Assembly: GCF_009372235.1 (NCBI RefSeq)
Contig: NZ_ML762922.1
Span: 1-64,000 of the forward strand
Direction of reading: 5' to 3'
DNA from: Dickeya oryzae
Lineage (GTDB): Bacteria; Pseudomonadota; Gammaproteobacteria; Enterobacterales; Enterobacteriaceae
Length of the DNA: 64,000 bases
The notes beneath the pieces are model-generated. The model made no database searches. It was given only the letters and a program-made list of their open reading frames with translations, and was not told the origin of the DNA. The translations under genes and the position numbers were made by a program. Positions 19,767 to 29,561 of the stretch are shown in pieces. How positions within the stretch are numbered: the stretch's first letter is position 1; each line of letters starts with the position of its first letter.

Positions 19767-21131
19767 ATGATCACACACATCAGCCCGTTAGGGTCCATGG
19801 ATTTATTGTCGCAGTTGGAAGTCGACATGCTGAAAAGCACCGCCAGCAGCGATCTTTACCGGTTATTCCGCAACTGTTCCCTCGCTGTACTGAATTCTGG
19901 CAGTCAAACGGACAACAGCAAGGAGTTGCTCTCCCGCTACGAAGATTTCGACATCAACGTGCTGCGCCGTGAGCGTGGTGTCAAACTGGAGCTGGTCAAT
20001 CCCCCCGAAGAGGCGTTTGTTGACGGGCAAATTATCCGCTCGTTGCAAGCCAACCTGTTTGCGGTGTTGCGCGACATCCTGTTTGTGAACGGCCAGATAG
20101 CGAATGCGGGTCGTTATCAGAATCTGGATCTTGAAGATTCCACCCACATTACCAATCTGGTGTTTTCTATTCTACGTAACGCCAGAGCCCTGCACGTCGG
20201 CGAAGAGCCGAACCTGGTTGTATGCTGGGGCGGTCACTCCATCAATGAAAATGAATACCTGTATGCCCGTAAAGTCGGCAGTCAGTTGGGTTTACGCGAA
20301 CTGAACATTTGCACCGGTTGTGGTCCGGGCGCGATGGAAGCGCCAATGAAAGGTGCCGCCGTAGGCCATGCCCAGCAGCGCTACCGGGATGGGCGTTTTA
20401 TCGGGATGACCGAACCTTCCATCATCGCGGCTGAGCCCCCTAACCCGCTGGTGAACGAACTGATTATCATGCCGGATATTGAAAAGCGCCTGGAAGCCTT
20501 TGTGCGCATCGGTCATGGCATCGTGATTTTCCCCGGAGGGGTGGGTACGGCGGAAGAGTTCCTGTATTTGCTGGGGATCATGATGGACCCGTGCAATAGC
20601 GAACAGGTGCTGCCGATTATTCTTACCGGTCCGCGGGAAAGCGCAGACTACTTCCGGGTGCTTGATGAATTCATTGTCAGTACCTTGGGGCGTCAGGCTC
20701 GCCGCTATTACTCCATCATCATTAACGATGCGGCCGAAGTCGCCCGACAAATGAAGAAAACCATGCCGCAGGTGAAAGAGCACCGACGCCACACCGGCGA
20801 TGCTTACAGCTTCAACTGGTCGCTGCGTATCGCGCCAGACCTGCAACTGCCATTTGAGCCGACGCATGAGAACATGGCGAACCTCAACCTGCATCCCGAC
20901 CAGCCCGCCGAACAGCTGGCTGCAACGTTGCGCCGGGCTTTTTCCGGTATCGTGGCCGGTAACGTCAAAGACGCAGGTATCCGCCTGATCGAAGAATTCG
21001 GCCCTTACAAATTGCACGGTAACGCCGACATCATGAAAAACATGGACCGGCTGTTGCAGGACTTTGTCTCCCAGCAGCGCATGAAGCTGCCCGGCAGCGC
21101 CTATGTGCCATGCTATGAAATCTGTTCCTGA
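19767..21131 (+). CDS. ppnN: Nucleotide 5'-monophosphate nucleosidase PpnN
   Basis: PpnN (YgdH) is a LOG-family enzyme that cleaves purine and pyrimidine nucleoside monophosphates to base and ribose-5-phosphate and is activated by (p)ppGpp. The 454-residue protein (E. coli 454) shows the LOG motifs [14 protein letters not shown] and PGGVGTAEE, flanked by the N- and C-terminal extensions unique to PpnN. GGGAGTAGT precedes the ATG. The sdaC-sdaB genes found downstream in E. coli are absent. Confidence 0.96.
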   Translation: MITHISPLGSMDLLSQLEVDMLKSTASSDLYRLFRNCSLAVLNSGSQTDNSKELLSRYEDFDINVLRRERGVKLELVNPPEEAFVDGQIIRSLQANLFAVLRDILFVNGQIANAGRYQNLDLEDSTHITNLVFSILRNARALHVGEEPNLVVCWGGHSINENEYLYARKVGSQLGLRELNICTGCGPGAMEAPMKGAAVGHAQQRYRDGRFIGMTEPSIIAAEPPNPLVNELIIMPDIEKRLEAFVRIGHGIVIFPGGVGTAEEFLYLLGIMMDPCNSEQVLPIILTGPRESADYFRVLDEFIVSTLGRQARRYYSIIINDAAEVARQMKKTMPQVKEHRRHTGDAYSFNWSLRIAPDLQLPFEPTHENMANLNLHPDQPAEQLAATLRRAFSGIVAGNVKDAGIRLIEEFGPYKLHGNADIMKNMDRLLQDFVSQQRMKLPGSAYVPCYEICS

Positions 21132-21192
21132 CCATCAGTCAGCCTCAGCCACCGGCATTAGCCGGTGGCGACCACTCACATGATCACCACTT

Positions 21193-21954
21193 ATGGCCGT
21201 ACACCTATTAATTGTCGACGCGCTCAACCTGATAAGACGCATTCATGCGGTACAGGGCTCGCCTTGTCTGACTGCTTGTCAGCATGCGTTGAATCAGTTG
21301 CTCCAGCACAGTCGACCCACCCACGCCGTTGCCGTTTTTGACGACGAACATCGCGACCAGAGCTGGCGCCACCAGTTGCTACCGGAGTACAAGGCCGGTC
21401 GCGCACCTATGCCAGAAAATTTGTCGAATGAATTGCCGCAGATAAGAGAATCCTTTCTGGCGCTCGGGGTCGCGAGCTGGCACTCGCCAGGCAATGAAGC
21501 GGACGATCTGGCCGCTACGCTTGCCAGCAAAGTCACCGCCCAAGGGCACCAGGCCACCATCGTGTCAACCGACAAAGGCTACTGCCAGTTACTGGCCCCC
21601 ACCCTGCGCATTCGGGATTACTTTCAAAAGCGTTGGTTGGATGTCCCGTTCATCCAACAGGAGTTTGACGTGCAACCAGAGCAGCTACCGGATTACTGGG
21701 GGCTGGCAGGTATCAGCAGCAGCAAAATACCCGGTGTCAGCGGTGTTGGGCCAAAAACAGCCGCACAGTTGCTGCAACAAGCTGGCTCGCTGGAAGCGTT
21801 GTACCAGCAGTTAGAACAGATACCGGAGAAATGGCGTCGCAAGCTCGAATCACAACAAGAGATGGCTTACCGTTGCCGTCAGGTTGCGACACTCAGAACC
21901 GATCTGGTACTGAACGGCAACCTGCAACAATTGCGTCTGCCCGTATCGGGTTAG
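21193..21954 (+). CDS. xni: Flap endonuclease Xni (ExoIX)
   Basis: Xni is homologous to the 5' nuclease domain of DNA polymerase I and acts on flap structures. The 253-residue protein has the PIN-like nuclease core with acidic residues in DALN, FDDE and NEADDLAAT, the [10 protein letters not shown] block, and a helix-hairpin-helix [18 protein letters not shown]. It is a shortened paralogue lacking one metal-site cluster, as in E. coli. It follows ppnN by 61 nt, with a 9-bp GCCACCGGC/GCCGGTGGC hairpin between them. Confidence 0.93.
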   Translation: MAVHLLIVDALNLIRRIHAVQGSPCLTACQHALNQLLQHSRPTHAVAVFDDEHRDQSWRHQLLPEYKAGRAPMPENLSNELPQIRESFLALGVASWHSPGNEADDLAATLASKVTAQGHQATIVSTDKGYCQLLAPTLRIRDYFQKRWLDVPFIQQEFDVQPEQLPDYWGLAGISSSKIPGVSGVGPKTAAQLLQQAGSLEALYQQLEQIPEKWRRKLESQQEMAYRCRQVATLRTDLVLNGNLQQLRLPVSG

Positions 21955-22057
21955 GCGCGGGGTTGGGCATGTGGGGTTAGAGACATAAAGTCAGGCTGTC
22001 GTTGGCGCGTTGGCGCAATGACATGCGTCTTGCGGCCAACGGCAGCCCTGTCACAAC

Positions 22058-23158
22058 TTAGCGCTCGTCGCGACGACCGGGAATCGCACCCCAAATACGT
22101 CGTGCGTGGACAGTCACCTCTTCACGATCATGGTAGAGGTGCTTGGCGTGAATCTCGAAGTTAATGCCGTTCTCTTCCAGCCGCTGCGCCAGCAGGGCCA
22201 GATTCTGGGTCACTTCCTCATAACGCTTTTTCATCGGCAACTTGAGGTTGAAGATCACTTCACGACACCAGCCATTAACCAGCCAGTCCGCCATACGGCT
22301 GGTGACTTTGGCCGGTTTTTCTACCATATCGCACACCAGCCAGTAGATATTGTTGCGTGGTGGCTCAAAACGAAAACCGTCAGCCTGATGATGGATAACC
22401 TGCCCAGTATCCATCAGGCTCGGCGCCATCATACCGTTATCGACAGCATGCACCATCATACTGCGTTTAACCAGCTGATAGGTCCAGCCCCCTGGACAGG
22501 CACCTAAATCCACCGCGAACATACCACTGGCGAGGCGTTCATCCCACTCGTCAGTCGGTACAAAAACATGAAAGGCCTCTTCCAGCTTCAGCGTCGAACG
22601 GCTGGGGGCGTCCGCAGGGAATTTCAGCCGGGGGATGCCCATATAGAACGGCGAATTGTTATTACTGTAGGAATAGCCGACATAGCAGCAACCGGGGGCG
22701 ATAAACAACACATGAATCACCGGGCGGCTGGCTTTCTCCTGCGCCAGCAGAATGCGGTTTTCCCGTAGTGCGGCGCGCAGCGGCACCGTGAACTTACGGC
22801 AGAACTTCATCAATTCCTTGCTTTCGTTCGTATCCGGTACTTCAACCCGAAGCTCACCGGCACGCTCCAGTGCCCCAGTCAGCATGCCCACTATCGGCGT
22901 GATGCGATCTTCCGGTGGTAAGTCACGTAATAACTCGCCACAGACTATCATCTGACGAGCAAACACCAATTCCTGGAACGGTAATTCTTTAATCAGTCGA
23001 TCGGCATCTTCATGCTGATAGCACTCAAACACCACATAACCGCTGTTGTCTTTTACCCGTACAAAGCCATAAACATTATGACGCGCTGCTTTGTCGGTAA
23101 TTTCCGCCGCACATTCTTTCTCAAACCCAGGGCGGCAATACAAAATCACTTTATTCAT
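22058..23158 (-). CDS. rlmM: 23S rRNA 2'-O-ribose C2498 methyltransferase RlmM
   Basis: RlmM methylates C2498 in the peptidyl-transferase loop. It has an N-terminal THUMP-like region and a C-terminal SAM-dependent RrmJ-type domain with [14 protein letters not shown]; the catalytic K-D-K-E residues occur in the expected blocks. 366 residues, the same as E. coli. It lies 1 nt downstream of ygdD. Confidence 0.95.
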   Translation of the reverse strand: MNKVILYCRPGFEKECAAEITDKAARHNVYGFVRVKDNSGYVVFECYQHEDADRLIKELPFQELVFARQMIVCGELLRDLPPEDRITPIVGMLTGALERAGELRVEVPDTNESKELMKFCRKFTVPLRAALRENRILLAQEKASRPVIHVLFIAPGCCYVGYSYSNNNSPFYMGIPRLKFPADAPSRSTLKLEEAFHVFVPTDEWDERLASGMFAVDLGACPGGWTYQLVKRSMMVHAVDNGMMAPSLMDTGQVIHHQADGFRFEPPRNNIYWLVCDMVEKPAKVTSRMADWLVNGWCREVIFNLKLPMKKRYEEVTQNLALLAQRLEENGINFEIHAKHLYHDREEVTVHARRIWGAIPGRRDER

Positions 23159-23159
23159 G

Positions 23160-23546
23160 CTACTCAGCCTTTTTCTTTAAGCGTAAGGCTCCAATTAACA
23201 GTAACAGCCAGCCCGTCAGGAAGCAGAAGCCCCCTACCGGGGTGACAAATACCCATAGTTTGAGCTGCGACAAGGCCAGGCAATACAGACTGCCGCTAAA
23301 CAGCAGCGTACCTAACGCCAGAAACGCCGCGCTCCAGTAAAACCAGACATTCGCCCGTTGATGCATCATCACCGACAACACCAGAATCGCCAGCGTATGA
23401 AACGCCTGATACTGGAGCCCGGTATGTAACCAGGACATTTCAGCTTCACCCAGCGACTTGCTCAGTACATGTGCGCCAAATGCGCCCAATGCCACGTAGA
23501 CAAACCCACTGACGGCAGCAAATATCAACATAAAACGGCTGTTCAT
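23160..23546 (-). CDS. ygdD: DUF423 inner membrane protein YgdD
   Basis: A 128-residue protein with about four membrane segments and the DUF423 pattern ([32 protein letters not shown]). The function is unknown. It is positioned between gcvA and rlmM as in E. coli and is probably cotranscribed with rlmM. Confidence 0.88.
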   Translation of the reverse strand: MNSRFMLIFAAVSGFVYVALGAFGAHVLSKSLGEAEMSWLHTGLQYQAFHTLAILVLSVMMHQRANVWFYWSAAFLALGTLLFSGSLYCLALSQLKLWVFVTPVGGFCFLTGWLLLLIGALRLKKKAE

Positions 23547-23629
23547 CGTTCGAGTGTATCCATTATCAAAAAATAGGGACTGAACCCGGAGGGGTCAGTG
23601 TAAACGGAATGTGCGACGAAAACGGTCGA

Positions 23630-24556
23630 TCAACGCGCCGTGTTATCGTAGCGGAAACGGAATTTTTCCTGTTCGCTGGCCGCCCGCGCCAGGATCCACT
23701 GACGAAAGGCGGCTATTTTACCCAGTTCCGCCTGACTGTCATGACAAACCAGATAAAACGCATTCTTACTGACCAGCACGTCGTTAAACGGGCACACCAA
23801 TCTGCCAGCCTCAATTTCCGTCTGTGCCATCACATTGTTAGCCAGCGCTACCCCTTGTCCGTGGATCGCCGCCTGCAACACCATCGCACTATGACTAAAA
23901 ATCGGCCCCTGCTGCACATTAATTTGTGCGATGCCTAGCTGGCGGGTGTAAGCCAACCAGTCACGCCGTGAGGCATCATGCAATAGCGTATGCCATGCCA
24001 AATCCGCTGGCGTTTTCAGCGGATGCTCTCCTGCCAGTAACTGCGGCGCACAAACCGGTAGCAGATACTCAGCGTAGAGCTTTTCCACCCGCAGCCCCGG
24101 CCAGTTACCCCGACCGTAAAAAATCGCCACATCCACATCGTCAGACAACCGCTCTTCTTCACGGTCAACAGCCTGAATTCGCACATCAATACCGGGGTAT
24201 TCGGTATTAAAACTCGATAAACGGGGAACCAGCCAATGGATGGCAAAGCTGGGCAGCAGGCTGACGGTGAGCGCACCTTTAGCACTGCGTGCCTGCAATT
24301 TACGGGTTGCCTCATTGAGCGCGGAAAAGATTTCCTTGATATCCAGAAAATAGCTCTGCCCTTCCTCCGTCAACAACAAGGAACGGTTACGACGGCGAAA
24401 CAATTTCAGGCCGAGAAAATCCTCCAGCGATTTGATCTGATGGCTGACGGCAGCCTGGGTAACAAATAACTCTTCGGCCGCACGGGTAAAGCTCAGGTGG
24501 CGGGCAGCAGCATCAAAGACACGTAGGGCATTGAGAGGCGGCAATCGTTTCGACAT
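23630..24556 (-). CDS. gcvA: LysR-type glycine cleavage regulator GcvA
   Basis: GcvA controls the gcvTHP glycine cleavage operon with GcvR and activates the small RNA gcvB. The N-terminal LysR winged HTH (LSFTRAAEELFVTQAAVSHQIKSLE) and the C-terminal effector domain are close to E. coli GcvA (305 residues, here 308). It is divergent from gcvB with about 120 nt between starts, the classical arrangement. Confidence 0.96.
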   Translation of the reverse strand: MSKRLPPLNALRVFDAAARHLSFTRAAEELFVTQAAVSHQIKSLEDFLGLKLFRRRNRSLLLTEEGQSYFLDIKEIFSALNEATRKLQARSAKGALTVSLLPSFAIHWLVPRLSSFNTEYPGIDVRIQAVDREEERLSDDVDVAIFYGRGNWPGLRVEKLYAEYLLPVCAPQLLAGEHPLKTPADLAWHTLLHDASRRDWLAYTRQLGIAQINVQQGPIFSHSAMVLQAAIHGQGVALANNVMAQTEIEAGRLVCPFNDVLVSKNAFYLVCHDSQAELGKIAAFRQWILARAASEQEKFRFRYDNTAR

Positions 24557-24645
24557 AAACCGGATTCTTCATAAGCGGCAAATCCCGGTAGCCGTACCGC
24601 GATGTGCCATTAGTTTTTGTAATCCGATGCATTATAAATTGTCCG

Positions 24646-24674
24646 TTGAGGATGTACCAGCAAATACCTATAGT
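24646..24674 (+). promoter_or_regulatory. gcvB promoter
   Basis: -35 TTGAGG (24646-24651), 17-nt spacer, -10 TATAGT (24669-24674), placing +1 at about 24681. The region upstream shared with gcvA should hold the GcvA sites. Confidence 0.8.
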
Positions 24675-24680
24675 AGCGCC

Positions 24681-24877
24681 ACTTCCCTGAGCCGGAACGA
24701 AAAGCGCACCAGCTAGCTGATGTGTTTTTGGCTTGTGGTTGTGATGTTGTGTTTGCTATTTATTTACTGTCTGCATTTCAGACGTGGTAGCGATGCTACC
24801 TTATCATTTCCTGTACATTTACCCTGTCTGTCTAAGTGATTTTTGCATAGCACCGCATTTTTGCGGTGCTTTTTTTT
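24681..24877 (+). ncRNA. gcvB: GcvB small regulatory RNA
   Basis: GcvB is the Hfq-dependent RNA that represses many amino-acid and peptide transporter mRNAs. The 197-nt sequence starts ACTTCCCTGAGCCGGAACG, nearly identical to E. coli, and includes the G/U-rich R1 seed region (TTGGCTTGTGGTTGTGATG, about 24727-24745), the TGGTAGCGATGCTACC stem, the ACATTTACCCTGTCTGTC region and a terminator AGCACCGCA/TGCGGTGCT with eight T residues. It is divergent from gcvA. Confidence 0.97.
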
Positions 24878-24907
24878 CGTCTGAATTGTCTACTCTGAGG
24901 TTATCCG

Positions 24908-25129
24908 TCACTTCGCTTCCGTCATTGATTTCAGATCATTACGGTTAATTTGTTGATGATGACCGTAGGCGTCGGTGTAACTAATCAGGCCCGTTTCATC
25001 GTCCACTTTGGGTTTACCATTAGCAACGATAGTCCGCCCATCAGAGGTTTCCAACACATAGTTGCTGGAACAGGCTGACAACGACAACACCACACCCAGC
25101 GCGACAAGAACAACAATCTTATTCTTCAT
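24908..25129 (-). CDS. ygdI: DUF903 lipoprotein YgdI
   Basis: A 73-residue lipoprotein with a signal peptide ending LSAC and a small beta-barrel SH3-like DUF903 domain (YVLETSDGRTIVANGKPKVD). AGGAG precedes the ATG at 25129. E. coli has the same gene next to gcvB. It is a paralogue of ygdR at 46962. Function unknown. Confidence 0.9.
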   Translation of the reverse strand: MKNKIVVLVALGVVLSLSACSSNYVLETSDGRTIVANGKPKVDDETGLISYTDAYGHHQQINRNDLKSMTEAK

Positions 25130-25300
25130 AATTAACTCCTGATGATTTTTAATGCCTAAATAACGGCACTTCTCGTTATTAAACGCTAAAAACAGCAAGG
25201 TTAAGGGTAGCAAGATGCGCACAGTTTTCGTTCAGGATCGTCCTAAACTTGTTTCAGCCACAAAAATGGGACAGGATCTGTCGTTCAACAGAGGATCGAC

Positions 25301-26506
25301 ATGAAACCGTTCAACGCCCCATCTTTTCGCCAGCACTTTCCTGCGCTTCGTCAGCCAGGCGTCTATCTCGATAGTGCCGCCACAGCGCTGAAACCTGACG
25401 TCGTCATCACTGCGATTGAGCAGTGTTACGCCAGTGAAACAGGTAATGTGCACCGCAGCCAGCACCGTGCTGCCCGCCAGTTATCGGCATCGTTTGAACT
25501 GGCTCGCGAAAAAGTCGCCAGCTTCATTGGCGCGCAGCAGGCACGCAGCATTGTCTGGACGAAAGGGACAACGGAAGCCATCAACCTGGTGGCCCAATGT
25601 TATGCCCGCCCCCGCTTGCAGCCCGGTGATGAAATCCTGGTCTGTGAATCCGAACACCATGCGAACCTGATCCCGTGGCTGATGGTGGCGCAACAAACAG
25701 GGGCGCGTGTGGTAAAACTGCCGATTGGGGCTGACCATCAACCCAACCTCCATCTGCTCCCCTCGCTGCTCACGACCCGAACTCGCCTGCTGGCGATTAG
25801 CCAGATGTCGAATGTGACAGGCGGAATGCCGGACCTGCGACTCGCTATTACACTGGCACATCAGGCCGGTGCCGTGGTGATGGTCGATGGCGCGCAAGGT
25901 ATTGTGCATGGGCAAACGGATATCTCAGCGTTAGATGCTGACTTTTATGCCTTCTCTGGTCACAAACTGTATGGCCCGACCGGTATCGGCGTGCTGTACG
26001 GCAAACCCGACCTGCTGGAAAGCATGCCCCCCTGGCACGGAGGGGGAAAAATGATGACGACGGTATCGTTTGACGGTTTTACGCCTCAATCGATACCGCA
26101 ACGGTTTGAAGCGGGTACACCACATATTGCTGGAGTTATCGGTCTGGCGGCAGCGATTGACTGGTGGCAGCAACAGGATCGTATCGCCGCAGACAAACAC
26201 AGTATCACGCTAGCGAGCAACGCAGAGCAACAACTGAGCGTATTGCCCGGCTTTCGTAGTTTCCGGGATCCCAACTCCAGCCTGCTGTCCTTCACTATAG
26301 AAGGTGTACATCACCATGATCTGGTGACATTGCTGGCGGAAGACGGCATCGCGCTGCGAGCCGGTCACCACTGTGCCCAACCGCTGATGGCAGCACTCGG
26401 GGTCGCGGGCACGTTGCGCGCTTCATTTGCGCCCTACAACCAGCAACAGGATGTGGACAAACTGGTCCACTCGACCCAAAAAGCACTTGAATTACTGATG
26501 GATTGA
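25301..26506 (+). CDS. csdA: Cysteine desulfurase CsdA
   Basis: CsdA is a group II PLP-dependent cysteine desulfurase that passes sulfur to CsdE and supports TcdA-dependent cyclisation of t6A in tRNA. The PLP lysine lies in FSGHKLYGP and the active-site cysteine is C358 in HHCAQP, the E. coli number. Length 401. It starts the csdA-csdE operon; the stop codon is 3 nt from the csdE ATG. Confidence 0.96.
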   Translation: MKPFNAPSFRQHFPALRQPGVYLDSAATALKPDVVITAIEQCYASETGNVHRSQHRAARQLSASFELAREKVASFIGAQQARSIVWTKGTTEAINLVAQCYARPRLQPGDEILVCESEHHANLIPWLMVAQQTGARVVKLPIGADHQPNLHLLPSLLTTRTRLLAISQMSNVTGGMPDLRLAITLAHQAGAVVMVDGAQGIVHGQTDISALDADFYAFSGHKLYGPTGIGVLYGKPDLLESMPPWHGGGKMMTTVSFDGFTPQSIPQRFEAGTPHIAGVIGLAAAIDWWQQQDRIAADKHSITLASNAEQQLSVLPGFRSFRDPNSSLLSFTIEGVHHHDLVTLLAEDGIALRAGHHCAQPLMAALGVAGTLRASFAPYNQQQDVDKLVHSTQKALELLMD

Positions 26507-26509
26507 TTG

Positions 26510-26953
26510 ATGACTACCGACTCCACACATCACCCGTTTGGTACCGATATCGATGAAGCGGCATTGATAGCGCGGTTTAGCGCCTGCCGCTCCTGGGAAG
26601 AGCGGTACCGCCAGTTGATTCTGCTCAGTAAAACCTTGCCATCCCTGCCGGAAGCCTATCGTCAGGAACCGATTGAGCTGTCTGGCTGTGAAAACCGCGT
26701 CTGGCTGGGATATCAACGCCAGGCGGACGGCACACTGCATTTCTATGGCGACAGCGACGGCCGCATTGTACGTGGACTGCTGGCTATTATATTGACAGCG
26801 GTGGAAGGCAAAAAGGCACAGACGTTACGACAGAACGACCCGCTGGCGCTGTTCGATACGTTGGGTCTGCGTACCGAACTGAGCGCCTCGCGTGCAGGCG
26901 GGCTGGCCGCACTGGCCAACCGCATTCAGGAGATCGCCAGTCACGAATCCTGA
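26510..26953 (+). CDS. csdE: Sulfur acceptor protein CsdE
   Basis: CsdE is a SufE-like sulfur acceptor with its acceptor cysteine in ELSGCENRVW (C60; C61 in E. coli). The ATG at 26510 gives 147 residues, the E. coli length. It overlaps the 3' end of convergent tcdA by 13 nt. Confidence 0.95.
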   Translation: MTTDSTHHPFGTDIDEAALIARFSACRSWEERYRQLILLSKTLPSLPEAYRQEPIELSGCENRVWLGYQRQADGTLHFYGDSDGRIVRGLLAIILTAVEGKKAQTLRQNDPLALFDTLGLRTELSASRAGGLAALANRIQEIASHES

Positions 26954-27768
26954 TTGGATGCCGTAGCCTGACGGGCATCACGCGCCATCATTTTTTTCAA
27001 CGCATGGGATACTGCCACAAAGCCAAACGTGGCAGTTACCATCGTCGCAGCACCAAAACCGGATGCACAATCCATGCGTTTCACACCGTCAGCAGTGCTG
27101 CGTGAGGCGCAAACCGAACCATCCGGCTGCGGGTAGACCAGAGGCTCACTGGAGAACACACAGTCGATGCCTAGCTTACCTTTGCTGTTCTTAACGACAT
27201 TGAAATCGTGCTTTAGCCGCTCGCGCAGCTTGGCCGCCAGCGGATCCTGAATGGTTTTCGCCAGATCAGCAACCTCAATACGGGTGGGGTCAATCTGCCC
27301 ACCAGCCCCGCCGGTCGTCACCACCGGAATCTTGTTACGGCGGCACCAGGCCAGCAACGCCGCTTTAGGGCGCACGCTATCAATCGCGTCAATCACATAG
27401 CTAAAGCGCTTATCCAGCAGTTCCGCCACGTTATCCGCGCTGATGAAATCATCAACACAAGTCACCTTGCATTCCGGGTTGATCGCCAGAATGCGCTGTG
27501 CCATCACCTCGGTTTTCAACTGCCCGGTGTGCTGGCGCAATGCGTGAATCTGCCGGTTGGTGTTGCTGACGCACACATCATCCATATCAATCAGCGTAAT
27601 CGCGCCGATACCGGTGCGAGCCAGCGCTTCAGCTGCCCACGAGCCAACCCCGCCGATACCGATAACACAGACATGTGCTCCGGCAAACAGCGACAACGCC
27701 CGCTGGCCGTACAATCGCGCTGTTCCGCCAAAACGCTGCAAATAACTTTCGGATAACTGCGTACTCAT
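26941..27768 (-). CDS. tcdA: tRNA threonylcarbamoyladenosine dehydratase TcdA (CsdL)
   Basis: TcdA is an E1-like ATP-dependent enzyme that cyclises t6A37 to ct6A. The adenylation motif GIGGVGSWAAEAL, the VTTGGAGGQIDP block and a hydrophobic C-terminal helix (AATMVTATFGFVAVSHAL) are present. The ATG at 27768 after GGTGGG gives 275 residues (268 in E. coli). Convergent with its functional partners csdA-csdE. Confidence 0.95.
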   Translation of the reverse strand: MSTQLSESYLQRFGGTARLYGQRALSLFAGAHVCVIGIGGVGSWAAEALARTGIGAITLIDMDDVCVSNTNRQIHALRQHTGQLKTEVMAQRILAINPECKVTCVDDFISADNVAELLDKRFSYVIDAIDSVRPKAALLAWCRRNKIPVVTTGGAGGQIDPTRIEVADLAKTIQDPLAAKLRERLKHDFNVVKNSKGKLGIDCVFSSEPLVYPQPDGSVCASRSTADGVKRMDCASGFGAATMVTATFGFVAVSHALKKMMARDARQATASNQDS

Positions 27769-27986
27769 CGCCCACCTTCTTTCCATCACAAACGGCAGCG
27801 ATGATACCCCAGTCAAACGGTTTACGCAGCGTATACCGATCCAGAAACCTTACCGGTGGGTCACCCTGTTGTCTAACCGTCTGCCCTTGCCTTGTCTGGT
27901 TACTACAAACTGGCTTACACAAGCCAGGCCAACACGCCTATTTATCGCTCTGGCAGGTGACGAACGCTGACGAGCTGTGGCACTTT

Positions 27987-28046
27987 AACGTTAGCTACTG
28001 AAACGTTAGTTACTGAAACGTTAGTTACTGAAACGTTAGCAACTGA
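27987..28046. repeat. Four 15-bp tandem repeats upstream of a GNAT gene
   Basis: The unit AACGTTAGTTACTGA occurs at 27987-28001 (1 mismatch), 28002-28016, 28017-28031 (both exact) and 28032-28046 (2 mismatches). It ends 35 nt before the acetyltransferase start, within the 313-nt gap between tcdA and that gene; nothing else is recognisable there. Each unit contains the palindrome AACGTT. Confidence 0.9.
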
Positions 28047-28081
28047 TGCATCATGAAACCCAGCGCTGCCGGAGAAAAGCC

Positions 28082-28528
28082 ATGCATGTTGACCTGATCC
28101 CCGCTACCGAATCCGATATCGATTTCCTGCTACAACTACGCTGGCTCACTATGGGGAAATACCTGACGGATATTGGTGCCGCGACAGACGCCGAGAGCCT
28201 GATGCGTCGTGTGCGTTATGGATTCGAACACGCACATATCGTAGAGGTCGACGGACAACCTGCCGGGCTGTTCAAGTATTGTTTCATGCCACAAGAGCAA
28301 CATTGGTATCTGATGCAGATTCAAATCCACCCGGACTTTCAAAACCGTGGGCTTGGCAAACAACTGATTGAAAAGCTGCTCGCTCAGGCATCCACGCAAC
28401 ACCAGCCGGTGGTGCTGAGCGTGCTGAAAAATAACCCGGCGCGCCATCTGTATCACCGACTGGGGTTTCGGGTCACCGACCAAAACGAGCGTGAGTTCAT
28501 CATGACTTGCCTCCCCAACACACCATAA
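28082..28528 (+). CDS. GNAT family N-acetyltransferase
   Basis: A 148-residue GNAT-fold protein. The acetyl-CoA loop is QNRGLGKQLI, with the preceding beta-strand MQIQIHPDF and the terminal ARHLYHRLGFRV motif. GGAG precedes the ATG at 28082 by 10 nt. The substrate cannot be told. It lies 19 nt upstream of the dehydrogenase gene and probably belongs to a three-gene operon with it and the next acetyltransferase. Confidence 0.85.
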   Translation: MHVDLIPATESDIDFLLQLRWLTMGKYLTDIGAATDAESLMRRVRYGFEHAHIVEVDGQPAGLFKYCFMPQEQHWYLMQIQIHPDFQNRGLGKQLIEKLLAQASTQHQPVVLSVLKNNPARHLYHRLGFRVTDQNEREFIMTCLPNTP

Positions 28529-28547
28529 AACGCGGTTAAGGATTAGC

Positions 28548-29561
28548 ATGAACATCGCCATTCTGGATGACTATCAGGACGTCGTCAGACAACTGAATTG
28601 CTTTTCGCTGTTGCAAGGCCATCAGGTCCGGATTCTGAATAAAACGTATACCGACACGGCCCAGTTGGCAGCCCAGTTACAGGATGTTGACGCGTTGGTG
28701 CTGATTCGCGAACGCACCCGTATTAACGACGCGCTATTGAACCTGCTCCCTTCGCTAAAACTGGTCAGCCAGACCGGTAAAGTGAGCCAGCACCTCGACG
28801 TTGGCGCGTGTACCCGGCATGGTGTCGCGGTGGCTGAAGGCACCGGCTCACCGATTGCGCCCGCAGAATTATGCTGGAGCCTTATTATGGCAGCATCGCG
28901 CCATCTGCCTGACTATCATGCGCAGTTGACTCAGGGCAATTGGCAGCAAAACGGCCCACTGGGGCTTGGTCGAACCCTACACGGTCTGACGCTCGGTATC
29001 TGGGGATACGGTAAAATCGGGCAGCGTATCGCCCGCTACGCTGCCGCCTTTGGGATGACCGTGTTGGTGTGGGGCAGTGATACATCGCGGGAGCTGGCGC
29101 GCCAGCACGGTTTTACCGCTGCCGACAGCAAGGCATCCTTTTTCGCCAGCGCGGATATTCTGTCGTTACATCTGCGTTTGAACACAGCCACGCGCCACTG
29201 CGTCACTCAGGAAGACCTCGCACTGATGAAGCCGGACTCGCTGTTCGTTAACATCAGCCGTGCCGAACTGGTGGTACCGGGCGCGCTCTGGCATGAACTC
29301 CGTGCTCATCCAGGCAAACAGGCGGCTCTGGACGTGTTCGACAATGAACCAGCCACGTCAGAAAACGAGCCGCTGCTAACGCTGCCAAATGTCCTGGCTA
29401 CACCGCATATCGGTTATGTCGAACGAGGTAGCTACGAACTGTACTTTAAAACCGCCTTCGAAAATGTGGTGGCGTTTGCTGCCGGTCACCCAACCAATCT
29501 GGTAAACCACGCCGCACTGGCCGACACGCATTCTCATGATACCGCTGCAGGAACCGAGTAA
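28548..29561 (+). CDS. D-2-hydroxyacid dehydrogenase family protein
   Basis: This is an NAD(P)-dependent D-isomer 2-hydroxyacid dehydrogenase of 337 residues. The Rossmann motif GYGKIGQR is at 153-160. The catalytic triad is visible as R238 (NISRAEL), E267 (FDNEP) and H287 (TPHIGY). The substrate is unknown; it is closer to the phosphoglycerate dehydrogenase-like group than to SerA itself, as there is no ACT domain. Its stop overlaps the start of the next gene (TAATG). Confidence 0.88.
   Translation: MNIAILDDYQDVVRQLNCFSLLQGHQVRILNKTYTDTAQLAAQLQDVDALVLIRERTRINDALLNLLPSLKLVSQTGKVSQHLDVGACTRHGVAVAEGTGSPIAPAELCWSLIMAASRHLPDYHAQLTQGNWQQNGPLGLGRTLHGLTLGIWGYGKIGQRIARYAAAFGMTVLVWGSDTSRELARQHGFTAADSKASFFASADILSLHLRLNTATRHCVTQEDLALMKPDSLFVNISRAELVVPGALWHELRAHPGKQAALDVFDNEPATSENEPLLTLPNVLATPHIGYVERGSYELYFKTAFENVVAFAAGHPTNLVNHAALADTHSHDTAAGTE

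Noticed and set aside
20292..21017. A 241-codon frame opposite ppnN
   Set aside because: Antisense to a conserved enzyme whose own codon pattern explains the open frame; no homology recognised.
26941..26953. Frameshift at the csdE-tcdA junction
   Set aside because: The 13-nt overlap is between two intact convergent genes that both have family-typical ends.
27987..28046. CRISPR-like array
   Set aside because: The 15-bp units are directly adjacent without spacers, and no cas genes are present.
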